From contig NW_002476185.1 in the NCBI RefSeq assembly GCF_000189635.1, positions 186,001-250,000 of the forward strand: a DNA stretch of 64,000 bases, written 5' to 3'. Below the pieces are notes generated by a model. The model had not been told where the DNA came from, did not search any database, and saw only the letters and a list, made by a program, of their open reading frames with translations. Shown here one piece after another: positions 13,178-25,000 of the stretch. The DNA comes from Tetrahymena thermophila SB210 (Eukaryota > Ciliophora > Oligohymenophorea > Hymenostomatida > Tetrahymenidae). Numbering within the stretch: position 1 is the stretch's first letter; each line of letters opens with the position of its first letter. The position numbers were made by a program, and so were the translations under genes.

Positions 13178-13903
13178 GCAAAAATCCTTGTATTTTTCAA
13201 TATTTACAGAATTTGTTTTACAAATAAAAGTAATAATCTTTCATTAATTTAATTATAACAGGGTTTAAGTTTGTAAATAACTTCACTAAAAATATAAATT
13301 ATTTATTGCTAAAATTATTTCTATTAAAAATTAAAAAATAAATTTTTAACTCACAAGTCATTTATTATTATGTATTAAAATAAGTGTTTTTATTCTTAAA
13401 TCAACTATTTTAAATTCCTAAATTTTTCTTTTAAATTTTAATAAAAAAATTATATAATCAAATTTTTGAATTAGTTTCATAGTGTTTAATAAATATTGAT
13501 GAGTAATTAATTGAGTTTGTCAAATATTTTTTAATTTTAGCAAATAAATTTATTTTAATAACATTTCAATAAGCATATAAAAGCTTGCTTGATTAAATTT
13601 ACCTTGAAAGTAATCTACTTACTTCCTAACTAAAATTTTTATTTTCTTTAATGCAAAGGTACCATTTTTTACTTTGAATAAATCTTAGGATTTTAAAGAG
13701 TAAATTAATATCATAATATAAATTTTTTTAAAAATTTGGGTTTTAGATAGAGTCAGTCTTGATTTTTGAGAAGATATATAAATTAATTTGAGTTCATTTT
13801 AAAGAACTTAACATAATTTATATAATTTTAATTATATTTACAGATAAAATTATTTATTTACAATTTTGTAATAAAGAATAATAATAAATTAAGGAATCTT
13901 TTT
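13178..13903. other. Convergent intergenic region, no gene seen
   Basis: A 726-base AT-rich gap between the 3' ends of the 7TM-RGS gene (+) and the Q/N-rich gene (-). It holds a second exact copy of AAAAGCTTGCTTGA at 13579-13592, the same string seen at 8480-8493. Nothing else is recognisable. Confidence 0.5.
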
Positions 13904-16216
13904 TCAATAATTATAATAGCTATCTTATTGTTCTTATTACTAAAATGTTTAGTAATTCGATTCTAGATTTGTGAGATTGAAATCTTTTTTTGGTGAAATT
14001 TTTTAATTTTACAATTAGTTAGGAGATAACCGAGAGTTAAAAATACTTTCTTTAATATAATTATTTTTCTATTAATATTTTGAGGGAGTTAATGATTGTT
14101 AAGTATCAGAGGAATTTATGATTAAATGTTATTTTTCAAATGGCTTTTATTTTTCTAGTTATTACTGCTTATATTATTCCATTAGAGACAGAGTTGAAAG
14201 CAATCCTTTATTTTCATTATTTTAATTATTTTCCTAAGTATTACCACTTATTGGTGATAGGCTGTGATTTTAATTGTTATTTTAATTTGATAAATTAATT
14301 GATTTTGAGTTTGAAGATATTTTTTACTTTAATTCATATGATTTTTGTGATAGATGAAGAGGTGTTGGGACATTTAATCTAAAGCTTATATCTTCTGTTG
14401 AAAGCAAATTGCTTGTATTACAAGGTTTATTACTACTGTTATTCTAGCTTACAGGATTGCTTTTATTCAATAAAGCATTTTACCTAAAGCTAATTTCATC
14501 ACTAAGAACCAAATTATTTACACTTTACTTATTTATACATGTTGTATTGTTTCCTAAAAGTCCATTTTGTCTAAAATAAATTTCATCCGTTTAAAATAAA
14601 TGAGCAGCATTACTTTATCCATCTGTTTCGTTTTTAGCTGTACTATTCTTGCTTTTATTTTATTGAAGAGGCATAAAATAATATTGAGGTAAGGTTGTTG
14701 TAATTAATGTGCTTGAGTTTTTTAAATTTGAGCTGTTTGGAGAATTTTTAACTGAATTCTTAGGAAGACTTTAAAGTGAGGAGTAATTGATTAAAGTTTC
14801 AAACTCTTTTTTGTAAGACATATTCAAAGGTTCAATATGTCCAATATCTAAAAATTCCTATCTCAAGCTGTTTAAATCTCTCTTGAAAGACTTTTTTACC
14901 TTTTTCATTTACTTTTAACATTCTTTGAGCTGACTAATTTATTTAGTATCGCTATTTTTTTATTTATCAATGCTTATCACTTGCAAAACATTCTCAAGTG
15001 CTTCTAATAATTGGTTTCTATCTTATCTAAGGCTTGCAATCTTTTTAATAAAATGAATTAATTTTACTTTTTTAATCTCTTTTTTACCTTCTAATGATCA
15101 CTTGACTTTTATTGGTCAGGTTGGCTCGTTGTGGTAGTAGTATTATTTTCTGACTCTTTGAAACATTAAGTTTGTATTTCTATATATTTATAACATTTGT
15201 AAGTTAAATGTAAGATAAAAATTGAAATTCAAAATATTAAAAATACCTTTATCAGAAGTTTATTTTATTATCTAAACATTTGTGAGTTAATTTCTATTCA
15301 TTGTATTTTATTAAGTGTTTAAACTCGTTAAATGAGCGGTAGTAAGTTAGGAATTATTTTGGGGTAAATTTTATTGTTAAATATGAAGCTTATTCATATT
15401 TTGTACAACATTTAATTTATCACTTAATTTGTTGTAATTGTTTAAATGATCTTGGAGGGAATCTGAAATTTATTAAATATCATCTTCTGTAATAAAGCTG
15501 TCATGGTCTAATATCTATTTATTCTAGCTAAAACTTAATTCATCGCGGTTTGTTAAACTTAAATCTTATTAACTTCTAATTTACTGTAATGAATTTCTAT
15601 GTCTATTCATTAATAGTTATTATTAATTGTTAAATTGATTATCATATTTTATGCTTTGTAAACTCTACCTTTATGATTAAATTATTGGATTAATATTTTC
15701 ATTAGATACTCTACTATAATTTCCATCTGTTTTAATTGCAGTTTATGCACTTGGTTAAGAATTTTTTCTCCCATTCTTTTTAGGAAATTTACTCAATTCT
15801 ATTTTTAATTTAGACATTTCATCCTTAATTTTTGCAAGTTTATTTTCATATTTTGAAGGTTTTTACTATACAGATAAATTATATGAAACATTATTTGAAC
15901 TATTTGCAAATGGATCTTAAGTTATAGATATGTTGTAAGTGTTATCCTCTAATTCGCTTTTGTTGTGGTGTTTTCTTGCAGAGTTATTATTGCTATTGTT
16001 GTTAAAATGAACAGGTAGATTATTGTTGAGAAGCTTTGAAATATCCTACTAAGCATAAGTTGTTTGCGAAATATCTAAACTACTTTTTGATTTATTTATT
16101 TGCATCCCATGAATGGGGCTGCAAGAATTTTATGAAACCTATGAAACGCTATGGTCTTCTTCCTTTTAAATTAAATATTTTTCTCCATAAGGAGTTAAAA
16201 AATTTCTCCAACTCAT
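13904..16216 (-). CDS. Q/N-rich coiled-coil protein of unknown function
   Basis: Three exons on the minus strand (16216-15247, 15179-15088, 15040-13904) join in phase to 732 residues. The introns are 15180-15246 (67 bases) and 15041-15087 (47 bases). It starts MSWRNFLTPYGEKYLI and stops at TGA 13904-13906. I do not recognise the family. Visible features: a short basic coiled coil near residue 100 (KYENKLAKIKDEMSKLKIEL), a second predicted coiled coil after intron 2 (DRNQLLEALENVLQVI and following), and long Asn/Gln/Ser-rich linkers. Three spaced copies of an (S/T)(D/E)(E/D)I(S/Y)FR motif lie in the C-terminal half (14370-14600). Low complexity is typical of ciliate structural or regulatory proteins. 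No catalytic motif was seen. Confidence 0.7.
14370..14600 (-). repeat. Three-copy protein motif DEISFRQN within the Q/N-rich protein
   Basis: On the minus strand the protein carries TDEIYFRQNGLLGN, SDEISFRQNALLNK and TEDISFRLNVP at intervals of about 29 and 36 residues. The conserved core is Asp/Glu-Ile-aromatic or Ser-Phe-Arg. The spacing and conservation in otherwise unconstrained sequence suggest a short linear binding motif. No known motif class matches by eye. Confidence 0.55.
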
Positions 16217-17498
16217 TTATAAAAATAATTTGTGTTGTGATAAATTGATAAACCAAAACACTAAAAAATTTAAGAAAAATAAATAAATATAATTAATAAC
16301 AGTAAAAATATCTAAACATAAATGAATAAACTTTTTTCATAAATATATGCTGAACCATTTAGTATTTCATGTTATTTTTTAATCGTTTAAATTACAAAGC
16401 ATTTATTTTAAAAATGATAATTTGTTAAATTAATTTTAATAATTAAAAAATATATAAGAATTGTTATTTGTTTGATTTTAATCACAAAATTTAAGAGAGT
16501 TCTTAACTGTTCATATTTCAATTTGTGTAAATAAATATGACAAATATATAAATATTTTAATTAATAATTTTAATTCTAATTTTTTTTTTTTGGAATAACT
16601 GCATGAACTTCTGATAAAAAATTAGAATATTTTTATAAAAAGAATAATAAACAAACACACTAATATTTTAGATTTATATAAAAGCTTTTAATTTGAATCT
16701 GTTAAATAGAAAATGTTTTTATTAACATTTTATTATATTTGAGCAAAAATTTAATCTTATTTATAAAACTGAATTATTAATTTTTTAAATTTAAGATATT
16801 TTATTAACTTTCCTATAAAATTATTAAATAATTTAAATTATTTCATTAACTTTCCTTTAAAATTATTAAATAATTTAAACTATTTTGTAGTTGATATTTT
16901 CAAAAATTATTTTTTTAATAATTAAGAATTAAAATTTACATTTAAGGCGTAAATTTAATAAATAATTTTACTCTAAGCCTTAAAAGCTGATTAAAATATA
17001 TCAAAAATGGAATAAGATATAAATGCCAAAAAAATTATTGGATTTAGTTATTTTTCATTTTATTCATTATAATTTAATTTTTTAAAAAGGTAAATTATTC
17101 TCTGCAAAGTTAATTAAATTTATATTTATATATAATTTCTGAGAATACACCTGCCTGAAGCTATTTATTTTTTGATAAATTAAATAATTTTACTTTTTAG
17201 GAAATCTTTTTTATGTGAAAAACTTATGGCGAATTTAAAGAAAAAACATAATAAATTTATTTAATTTAAGGTAATAAAATTTTCTAAAAAGTGATAGATA
17301 TTTAAAACAAAATATAAGGAAGTAAGTTAGTGTGTTATTTAGTGGCTGACTGATTTAATGTTAAAATAGATGAATGTAAGTTTGAAATTAGTAGAAAGTT
17401 AATATTATTTATTAAAAATGAATATTTAACTGCAAAATCATTTGCTTATAATAGTATATATCATTGTGAATTTATTATGAAAGTTCAAATAAAGGCAT
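16217..17498. other. Intergenic region with a 42-bp tandem duplication
   Basis: A 1.28-kb AT-rich spacer upstream of the Q/N-rich gene and downstream of the PKA-R gene, both minus strand. Apart from the tandem duplication at 16803-16886 I saw no gene, RNA or recognisable regulatory element. Confidence 0.55.
16803..16886. repeat. 42-bp tandem duplication, two copies
   Basis: Copies at 16803-16844 and 16845-16886 both begin ATTAACTTTCCT and differ at about three of 42 positions. They are non-coding. Confidence 0.75.
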
Positions 17499-19082
17499 TC
17501 AAATTTGGCCATTATACTTAGACAAATTTGCTTTCAATTATTTCTCTACAATAACTAAAGTATTTTTGTAATTTCCTTCTCCAACGATCAAAAGAGATGT
17601 ATTGTTAGCCTTTTATTTTATTTAAAGTTGAGATTAAGAATAAATTTCTTTGATTAATTTTAAATACGTTGCTAATAAATTAGAAAGGCTGATTTCTCGA
17701 TAAAAGTAAGGGGATTTCTCCAAAGTAATCTCCTTAAACATATTTGAAAACCTATTATCCATTTTTCATTGCTAAAACTTCTCCACTTTCAACAAAATGT
17801 ATATCACCTTATGTTGCTCCCTTTAGTTAGTTAAAAAGTTAATTACTGATCATATTTTGATTATTATTTAAGTATAAATAAGTTTTGATATATTTTATTA
17901 AGTATATCAAAAATTATTAAAGGATATATTTGTTTAATAGACTGATTGATCTATTATTGAAAAGCTATTAACTCAACTGGCTGGACTAAAAATATAGATA
18001 AATTTTAAAAAACTCAAAAATTTGAAATGATTATTTTTACCTGGTTTACTATTATTTCTCCTTGTTTGTAACATTTTTGTTCAATCGAGTCAGCTATTTT
18101 TGTCTTTTCATAGGGATCGGCTATTGATTATAAAACTGGCAATTTTGTCAAAAAATCTTCATATTTTTGACGTTTTTTCATTGCTGCATCTTTAACTATA
18201 TGGTTAAATGTTTCTCTGTCCAATGCAAAAAGAACACTAGGGGTTTTAGAGACAATTGAAGCTGCTCTTGGAGCATTGTACAGTAATGCAAGTTCACCAA
18301 AGGATTCTCCTGGCTAGTAAGTCTTAAGGTAAGTAGGTTCAGGCTAGTTTTGATACTTCTTAAAACAATCCAGTTGACCTTCATCTATTACGTATAGATA
18401 ATTTCCTTCTTCGCCTTGCTTAATAACTTAATCTCCAGATCTTTTATTAATAAAAATAATAATTCTTTTTACTCTGTTAAACGACATAGTGGATTATATT
18501 TAATTTTTGTGGATTTTTAATTTGTTTATTTTATATTTTCTCCCATTTTTTTATTAGCAGATTCTTTTCCAACATCTTAAAAAATGCTTGATGCTTTTGC
18601 TAATAGGATAGAATTTATCTTTTTGAACAATATTTGATGATAAATAACTTATAATTTAATTTAGAATTACTTAAAACGCTTTTCTTCCATAGCATTGACG
18701 ATAATTTCTCTTTCCTTTAAGTCTAAACAATTAAACATAAAGGCTTCATTGATTCTTTTGTAAATTTTGTTCTTAGTATCTTGACTCTTAGCGATTACAA
18801 TAGGCTTAAAGTTTTCTCTCTTGTTAAACATACCATAGGCTTCAGCACTAACTGAATTACGCTATTTCTTTGTTTCCTTTTTGATTACTTGAATTTAGTC
18901 AACTGTATCATCGTCTTCGCTTGAGCAAGAATCAGGACCATAATCCTTGATATCCTTTTTCAAAACTTTATTTGGACTTTAGTCAACTAAATTGGGGTTA
19001 AAAAATATAATTATAGGCATGTAATTGTAGAGGATAAGATGAAAATCTAAAGTTTATTAAACTTACAGTGCTATTTCATCAT
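17499..19082 (-). CDS. cAMP-dependent protein kinase regulatory subunit, divergent
   Basis: Five exons (19082-19067, 18986-18671, 18440-18041, 17820-17668, 17609-17499) add up to 996 bases, or 331 residues, in continuous phase. Two cyclic-nucleotide-binding domains follow a short N-terminus. CNB-A (about residues 110-225) has a textbook phosphate-binding cassette, FGELALLYNAPRAASI. The linker from AEAYGMFN to NAMEEKRF is typical of PKA regulatory subunits. The inhibitor site reads KKQRNSVSAE (Ser50), with Gln where the usual P-3 Arg stands, although the Gln is encoded by TAG. CNB-B (about 230-331) has FGEIPLLLSRNQPFQF, in which the cassette Arg after Pro is Phe. Only about 45 acidic residues precede the inhibitor site and they do not look like a dimerisation/docking domain. 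It should bind and inhibit the catalytic subunit in a cAMP-controlled way; altered cAMP response is an inference. The start is the first of two adjacent ATGs. Confidence 0.88.
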
Positions 19083-22024
19083 TTTATTTAAAAGAGGAAC
19101 TTAGAATTTCTAAAATATAGAGTTTTTATTTGTTTTTGATTAAAAAGCGAGTTTTTTTTTTTTAAGCTAAAAAGTTTGATATATAAATTTTTTCTTAATA
19201 CGCGCATATATCAATCATCAGAATTTCAATTTAAAGGTACAAATAATATATAAGGATTTATTTAAATCAATTTATCTTTTCTTATTTTTTATTTCGCTAT
19301 TATTTAACTCCTAAAACTACTTACTATTTTTCTAACCATGCCTTTTCAATAATTGAATCATTAAATTTATGGCATGGTCTATCTATTTATCTATCAATCA
19401 GTGTGCATTTTAAAATTATAAACAACACAAAAATTTTTATGTACTTGCTTTCTTGTTACTATCTAACTCACTTTCTTTTTCTGCTATAAATTATTGAGTA
19501 TTAATTTTAATTCATTAAATCACTGGAGCAAGATTATATTTTAAAACAAACACATTGCTTTCTACTGTAAATGATTTTTAAACTATTTCAAATGTTTGTT
19601 TGATCAATTTTTATTTCATAATATTTTTTATTCTTAAACAAAATATACGATATCTTACTTAAATTCGAAAGTAACTCTATAAAAATATTCCAACTTATTC
19701 AATTTGATTACAAGATTTCCTTTTTTATTGTTATTAATTCAATTTCCGTATCTTTTTAAAACGCAAGGGAATTATATTTAATAACCAGAAAATATCTTTA
19801 TTGATACCTTCTTCTTAAAAATAGAAAGTGTTACTTGGAGTCATTTAAATCCATATATTTATGAATAAATTATATAATACTTACACAATTAAATAAAATA
19901 TCTTAAAATTAGCATCAAATCACATCGATTATAAGTATTAATTTCTATTTAAATTTTTTTGTTTGCTTGAATATTTTATTTTTTGAAATGTTAAGGATAA
20001 AGACTATTTTTTTTAAGTAAATTGAATAAATTTTGATAATTTTAGTCTAAATTATATTTATTTTTAAGGGCATTAAGAAATAAAGTAAATTTTTCTATTA
20101 AAAGGATATCTTTTTGAAATTGTAATTGAATCGCTATAAAAGAAATTTATTTAAATTAATACTTTTATTTGATATTAGTAAGTATTTATTTATTTTTTGC
20201 TTACATTAAACCCTCTAACATTGTAACAAACAATTATGAAATTAGTTAATTTTTTACCATAATTTTTAATATTACAATTAATTTTCTTGAAAAGTAAAAA
20301 AATATTCTCTTAACTGTTTATTTTCATGGATATTTTTATATAAACTATTTGCAAAAGTTAGAATTATGATTAATTCGTTCTTAAAAAATATTCAATTCAC
20401 AAGCTAAAAGCTTTATTTCTTAAAAATTTTTAATAGATTTCTTTTATTTAATTTATTTTACTTCATTTTTGCCATAAAAATTAAAATAATTTTGTTTAAA
20501 AAAAGATTATTGAATTTATTTTACTGTAAAACACAAAAAAGCTAATCACTTGTTTAATCCTAAATTAAAATTGATCTAGATTTTTAACTTCATGCTAATT
20601 CAAACAAAACATCATAAATTCATTTTTTTTAAATATTATTTTTAGAATTTTATTTAAATAAATTCAGAAAATTTGTTTTAAATATTTCTTTTAATTATTA
20701 TAGTTTGATATAAAATTAATTATTTATGAATAGTTAGTTGATATCAAATTTTATAAAATGTTAATAAATATTAAATCTTAAGGCAATAAAATTATTTTTA
20801 TTAGATAAATTATAAATTAAAATAATAATTCAATTATTTTGTGCTGATTTTAAATTCAATTTTTTTTAAAAAACCCAGTATTTATACATATATCTACCTA
20901 TTTTTTCAGCCAAGTAACCTTTTAAGAAATATCATATTCTATCAAAATACATTAGATTTTTATTAGAAGTGAGTATTTTGATACTTTATTACTTAATTTA
21001 ATTAACATTTTTATCATAAATAAATTCCAAAAAGTGGAGTAATCTAAATCACTAGAATGGATTCTTTAGAAAATTAACAAGTATATTATAGGACCATAAT
21101 TAATAGTATATCTAAAATTGAAAAAATAAATAAACTATACTTAAATATCTCTAGAATTAATGACTACTAACTAAATAGCACACTAACTAGCTTTCTAAAG
21201 TTAACAAATATAATATAAAATTTAAATATTTCGAGAATTTTATTTAAATAAAAAATTAAAATGCTCAAATAATCAAAATTTCAGCAATACAATACTAAAT
21301 TTCAAAGGTTAGTTTTTTTTCATAAAATGGTTTTTGCTAGATTTAAGTTTAAAGGCAGAATTTATCAAGGTTTTAACATAAAGTATATAATTAGTTTATT
21401 TTAACGATTTCATATTTTAATTGATAGTAAAAGCATATTACGAAATTCATTTAAGATTTCTAAACAATTACAAAAAAATTTAGAAATTAAGAAAAATACA
21501 AATTTATTAATTAAAAAAATTATGAAAAAAGTCTTACCTTAAAAATAAAAATGAAATAAAAAAAATTAATAATTTATGTATGAAAGTATTAATTAATGAA
21601 TTTATTTATTTATTATATAACTATGAAACATTATTTAGAAGTTTATCTATTTATCTCTCTATATTGACTTTTGCTTAATAGCAATCTATTTATTCATTTT
21701 TTTCTTTTAATTAGTTAGATGTAAGGATAGATTGATAAATAAATAAATAGAAAATAGATAATCAGCTAAACTTTATTAAATAAAAAATGAACAAATAAGC
21801 AAATAAACAAAAAAAATGGTAAACACCTTAAAAAAATCATAGTAAAGAAAACAATGAATTAATTAATGATAAAAGCAAAAAGAAAATAAATAAATAGATA
21901 AATAAATGAATCAAGATAATGAAGACAATAAATAAAGCATAAATCAAGCAAGTAGTTTAAAATGCTTTGAAAAGATTCTTATTTTAATTTACAACAATTA
22001 ATTAAAATTGTAATAATTAAATAG
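19083..22024. other. Long divergent intergenic region, no convincing gene
   Basis: A 2.9-kb AT-rich region between the start of PKA-R (-) and the start of the PP2C gene (+), probably holding both promoters and long 5' UTRs. One TGA-terminated frame of 165 codons (21057-21554, +) exists but has a composition rich in Ile, Lys, Asn and Phe and no motif; I regard it as chance (see rejected items). The stretch 21600-21960 is rich in AAAT/GATA-type simple sequence. Confidence 0.5.
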
Positions 22025-25000
22025 ATGTTATTTTAACCAAAGAACTATCAATATTAGGAATAATAAAAGGAACAAGGTTATTTTAATATGAAGCAATAGA
22101 TTAGTTTATAAAATGGAAGTTATTTGAATTAGATGATGAGAAACTTTAATTAATTAGAGGAAGTTAGAAAAAGCAAGAATAATATATAATAAAGCAATGA
22201 ACATATTGCAACCATTCCTCTATAATTAACAACAAATACAGAAACGCTTAATTCTGCCGCAAAATTACCTCCTTCAAAGAATTCTAATAATTAATTGACT
22301 CCTAAGGGTCAGGGATATTAAATAGATCAAGGATTTTAAAACAGATATGGAAACTCATAAAATACTCCTAAGTAATTAGAGAGCCATTCTATAAGTAGCG
22401 ATGTATATCCTACTAATATGAATGGAACTCCTTAACAAAATTAATAGAAAAATTATTCGAATTAAATTAGTTAGCTTGGAAATACAATTCAATAAATTTT
22501 GCCATCAGATAGCTAAGTCTAATAATAGCAATAGCAATAGGGATTAAATAGTAGTGGATTGAATACTTCTGCTAATTATATAAAAGCCTCCAAGATTGAG
22601 AATAAGCAAACGTCTCAACTAAGATCTAGCGCTTAAGGTATTTCCTACATCAAGGATAGAAGAACTACAGTTGATATCACTCCTTCCTATTTATAAAAAA
22701 GCAACTTAAAAAACTACTATGTTCCTAATTCTTCTATATCTTCAAAAGATGGGTCTTCTTCAATCCATGCCTAAAATTAATAAAATAGTTTCATCAATAA
22801 TTCAAGTTATTCAAATTAATAGAATCAGTAATTATCTACTGCAAACAAGCAGTTGTAGGCAAATTAAACAGTGGCAAATAACTCCTCAAATAATTTTTAA
22901 AGTTAAATATAGAATTAAAATTTGTCAGCAAATTCTAATAGCCAATTAGGTATCTAAAATCATCAAGTTTCGCCTTAGTAATAGCACCAATAGGCAAATT
23001 TTTATGAATTACAAACTCCTAAGCAGCGTTATAATTTTTCGCGTTCAATGACCGACAATTTACCAACTAGCTAATCAAAATTATAATCTTAATCGAACTC
23101 AAAAGAAGTAAATCCTCAGTAACAATAGCAGTAGTAATAGTAATAACAATATCAGTAATAGTAATAATAAAATGCAGTGAATTAATTTCCTTCCTAATAT
23201 AGTGCTTAGAACTCAGCTAAGAGTGCATACTTGTAATAAAATACTAAATAGTATTATAATCAGAGCAGTAACTACTCACAATAATAATACTATTAAATTT
23301 AAAATAATCAAGGAATGTAATAGTTACAGCAGTAAAACTCTTTTTCGAATAGCTAAGTTTAAGTTTAGCCTGCATAATAAACAGTAAATGCCTAGACACA
23401 ATTTAGTAATTAACAATAAAATGAGAAAGAGCCCATTTCAGATAATTCTCAGAATCAATTCAATTAGTAGAATTAGTAATAATTTGGTTTTAACTAGGTG
23501 AAGAATTCAATAAATACTTAAAAAAAGAATATTAATTAAAACAATACACAAAACGGATCTACAAGCTTAAATAATATTAACGATACTTCAAATATACAAA
23601 GCAATTCAACTCATTAGTAAAGTGTAAGTAATAGTAGCATTAATATGTACAATCCTTATTCACTTAAAAAGCTTACTCCAACTAAGTCTCGTTAACATCA
23701 TTCTATTAACTAAAGAAATGGATTAAATATTGAAACGAATAATTTGAATTATGGCAACTTGAACTCGCCTTATATTAATTCTCTTAGTATTTCTAGTGTT
23801 AGGAGTGCAGCAAATAACATAAGTAATAATCAATCTAATTCTTCTTCTTCTTCTCGTAACCCTTACAATTTAGGGTTATACTCTAATAAAAGCTTATCAA
23901 AGTCTAAAGACTTAAGTTTGATTCGCCAGTCAAGCTCAGACTCCTAAAAATAAACGCAATAAGGTTAATTATAATCTGAATCTCCTCTATCATCAGATAT
24001 TGCAAATGAAAAAACTAACTCATCAAATTCATAATCTGGCATTGCTAACTAAATAGTTAATTAATCAGCTGTAAATAATTAAAGTAATAAATCCAAAAGC
24101 CCTAAACTCAACACTGCTTCTTTTGCTTAATTAAAAAGCCCTATTAGTTCAAATAAAGTATTTTTATCTCCATAGTCAAAATTTACATTAGGATTTAATA
24201 ATAACGCTTCAGTAACAAGTAGAAAATAATCAAGCGGTAGTGAAAATATTAATATCTTCTAAATGCAATCGATATCTCATTCTCATATTAATTCTTCTCA
24301 TTCAGCTTTAAGAAATAATTAAACTCAAGGAAATAATCACAATAAACTATTGTCAACAAGCACACAAGCTCTCCCTTCTTCTTCCTAAGTAAATTCTATT
24401 AATCTCACTAGCTAACAGGCTGGGACTAACAACATATAAAAGAATAAATCAAATAATTCAGTCCATAATAATCTAAATAACTTGAGTGACTCTATCAACC
24501 GAAACAACAACAACAATAATAATGCTAACACTTCTTAAATAAGTAATAACAGTAGTAAGTCTTAGCAAAAAATAGAATAAACTAATTCTTAAGGTAATTA
24601 TAGCAACTCTTCAGGAATTTAAAATTAAAATAATAATTATATAGTCAAAAGTAGTATTGAAAGAGTTGAAATAGAAGCGAACGATTTTTCTAAAGATTTA
24701 TCTCAAATTTCTAATAAATCAGGATTATAGTCAAAGGTATAAATTCTACAATAACCTAATTCAGATGAAATACCTTACGAATAAACTTAAACAGAAAATC
24801 TGCATAGCTCAGTTATTGACCTTATTAATACTACAGTTATTCCTAATCATGAAAAAACTAAATATTCTGTAAAAAGAAATGGTATTGTTAAAAGTTATGC
24901 AGCTAATACTAATTAAGGTCTTATTCGTAATTATAATGAAGATCGTGTCTCAATTATACTCAATATCATGAAACCTCAAGGAAAGAATACTGATAATGAT

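Noticed and set aside
21057..21554. A 165-codon TGA-terminated frame on the plus strand (MDSLENQQVYYRTIINS...)
   Set aside because: Composition is dominated by Ile, Lys, Asn, Leu and Phe with hardly any Gly, Ala or acidic residues, no motif is visible, and frames of this length are expected by chance when only TGA stops in such AT-rich DNA.
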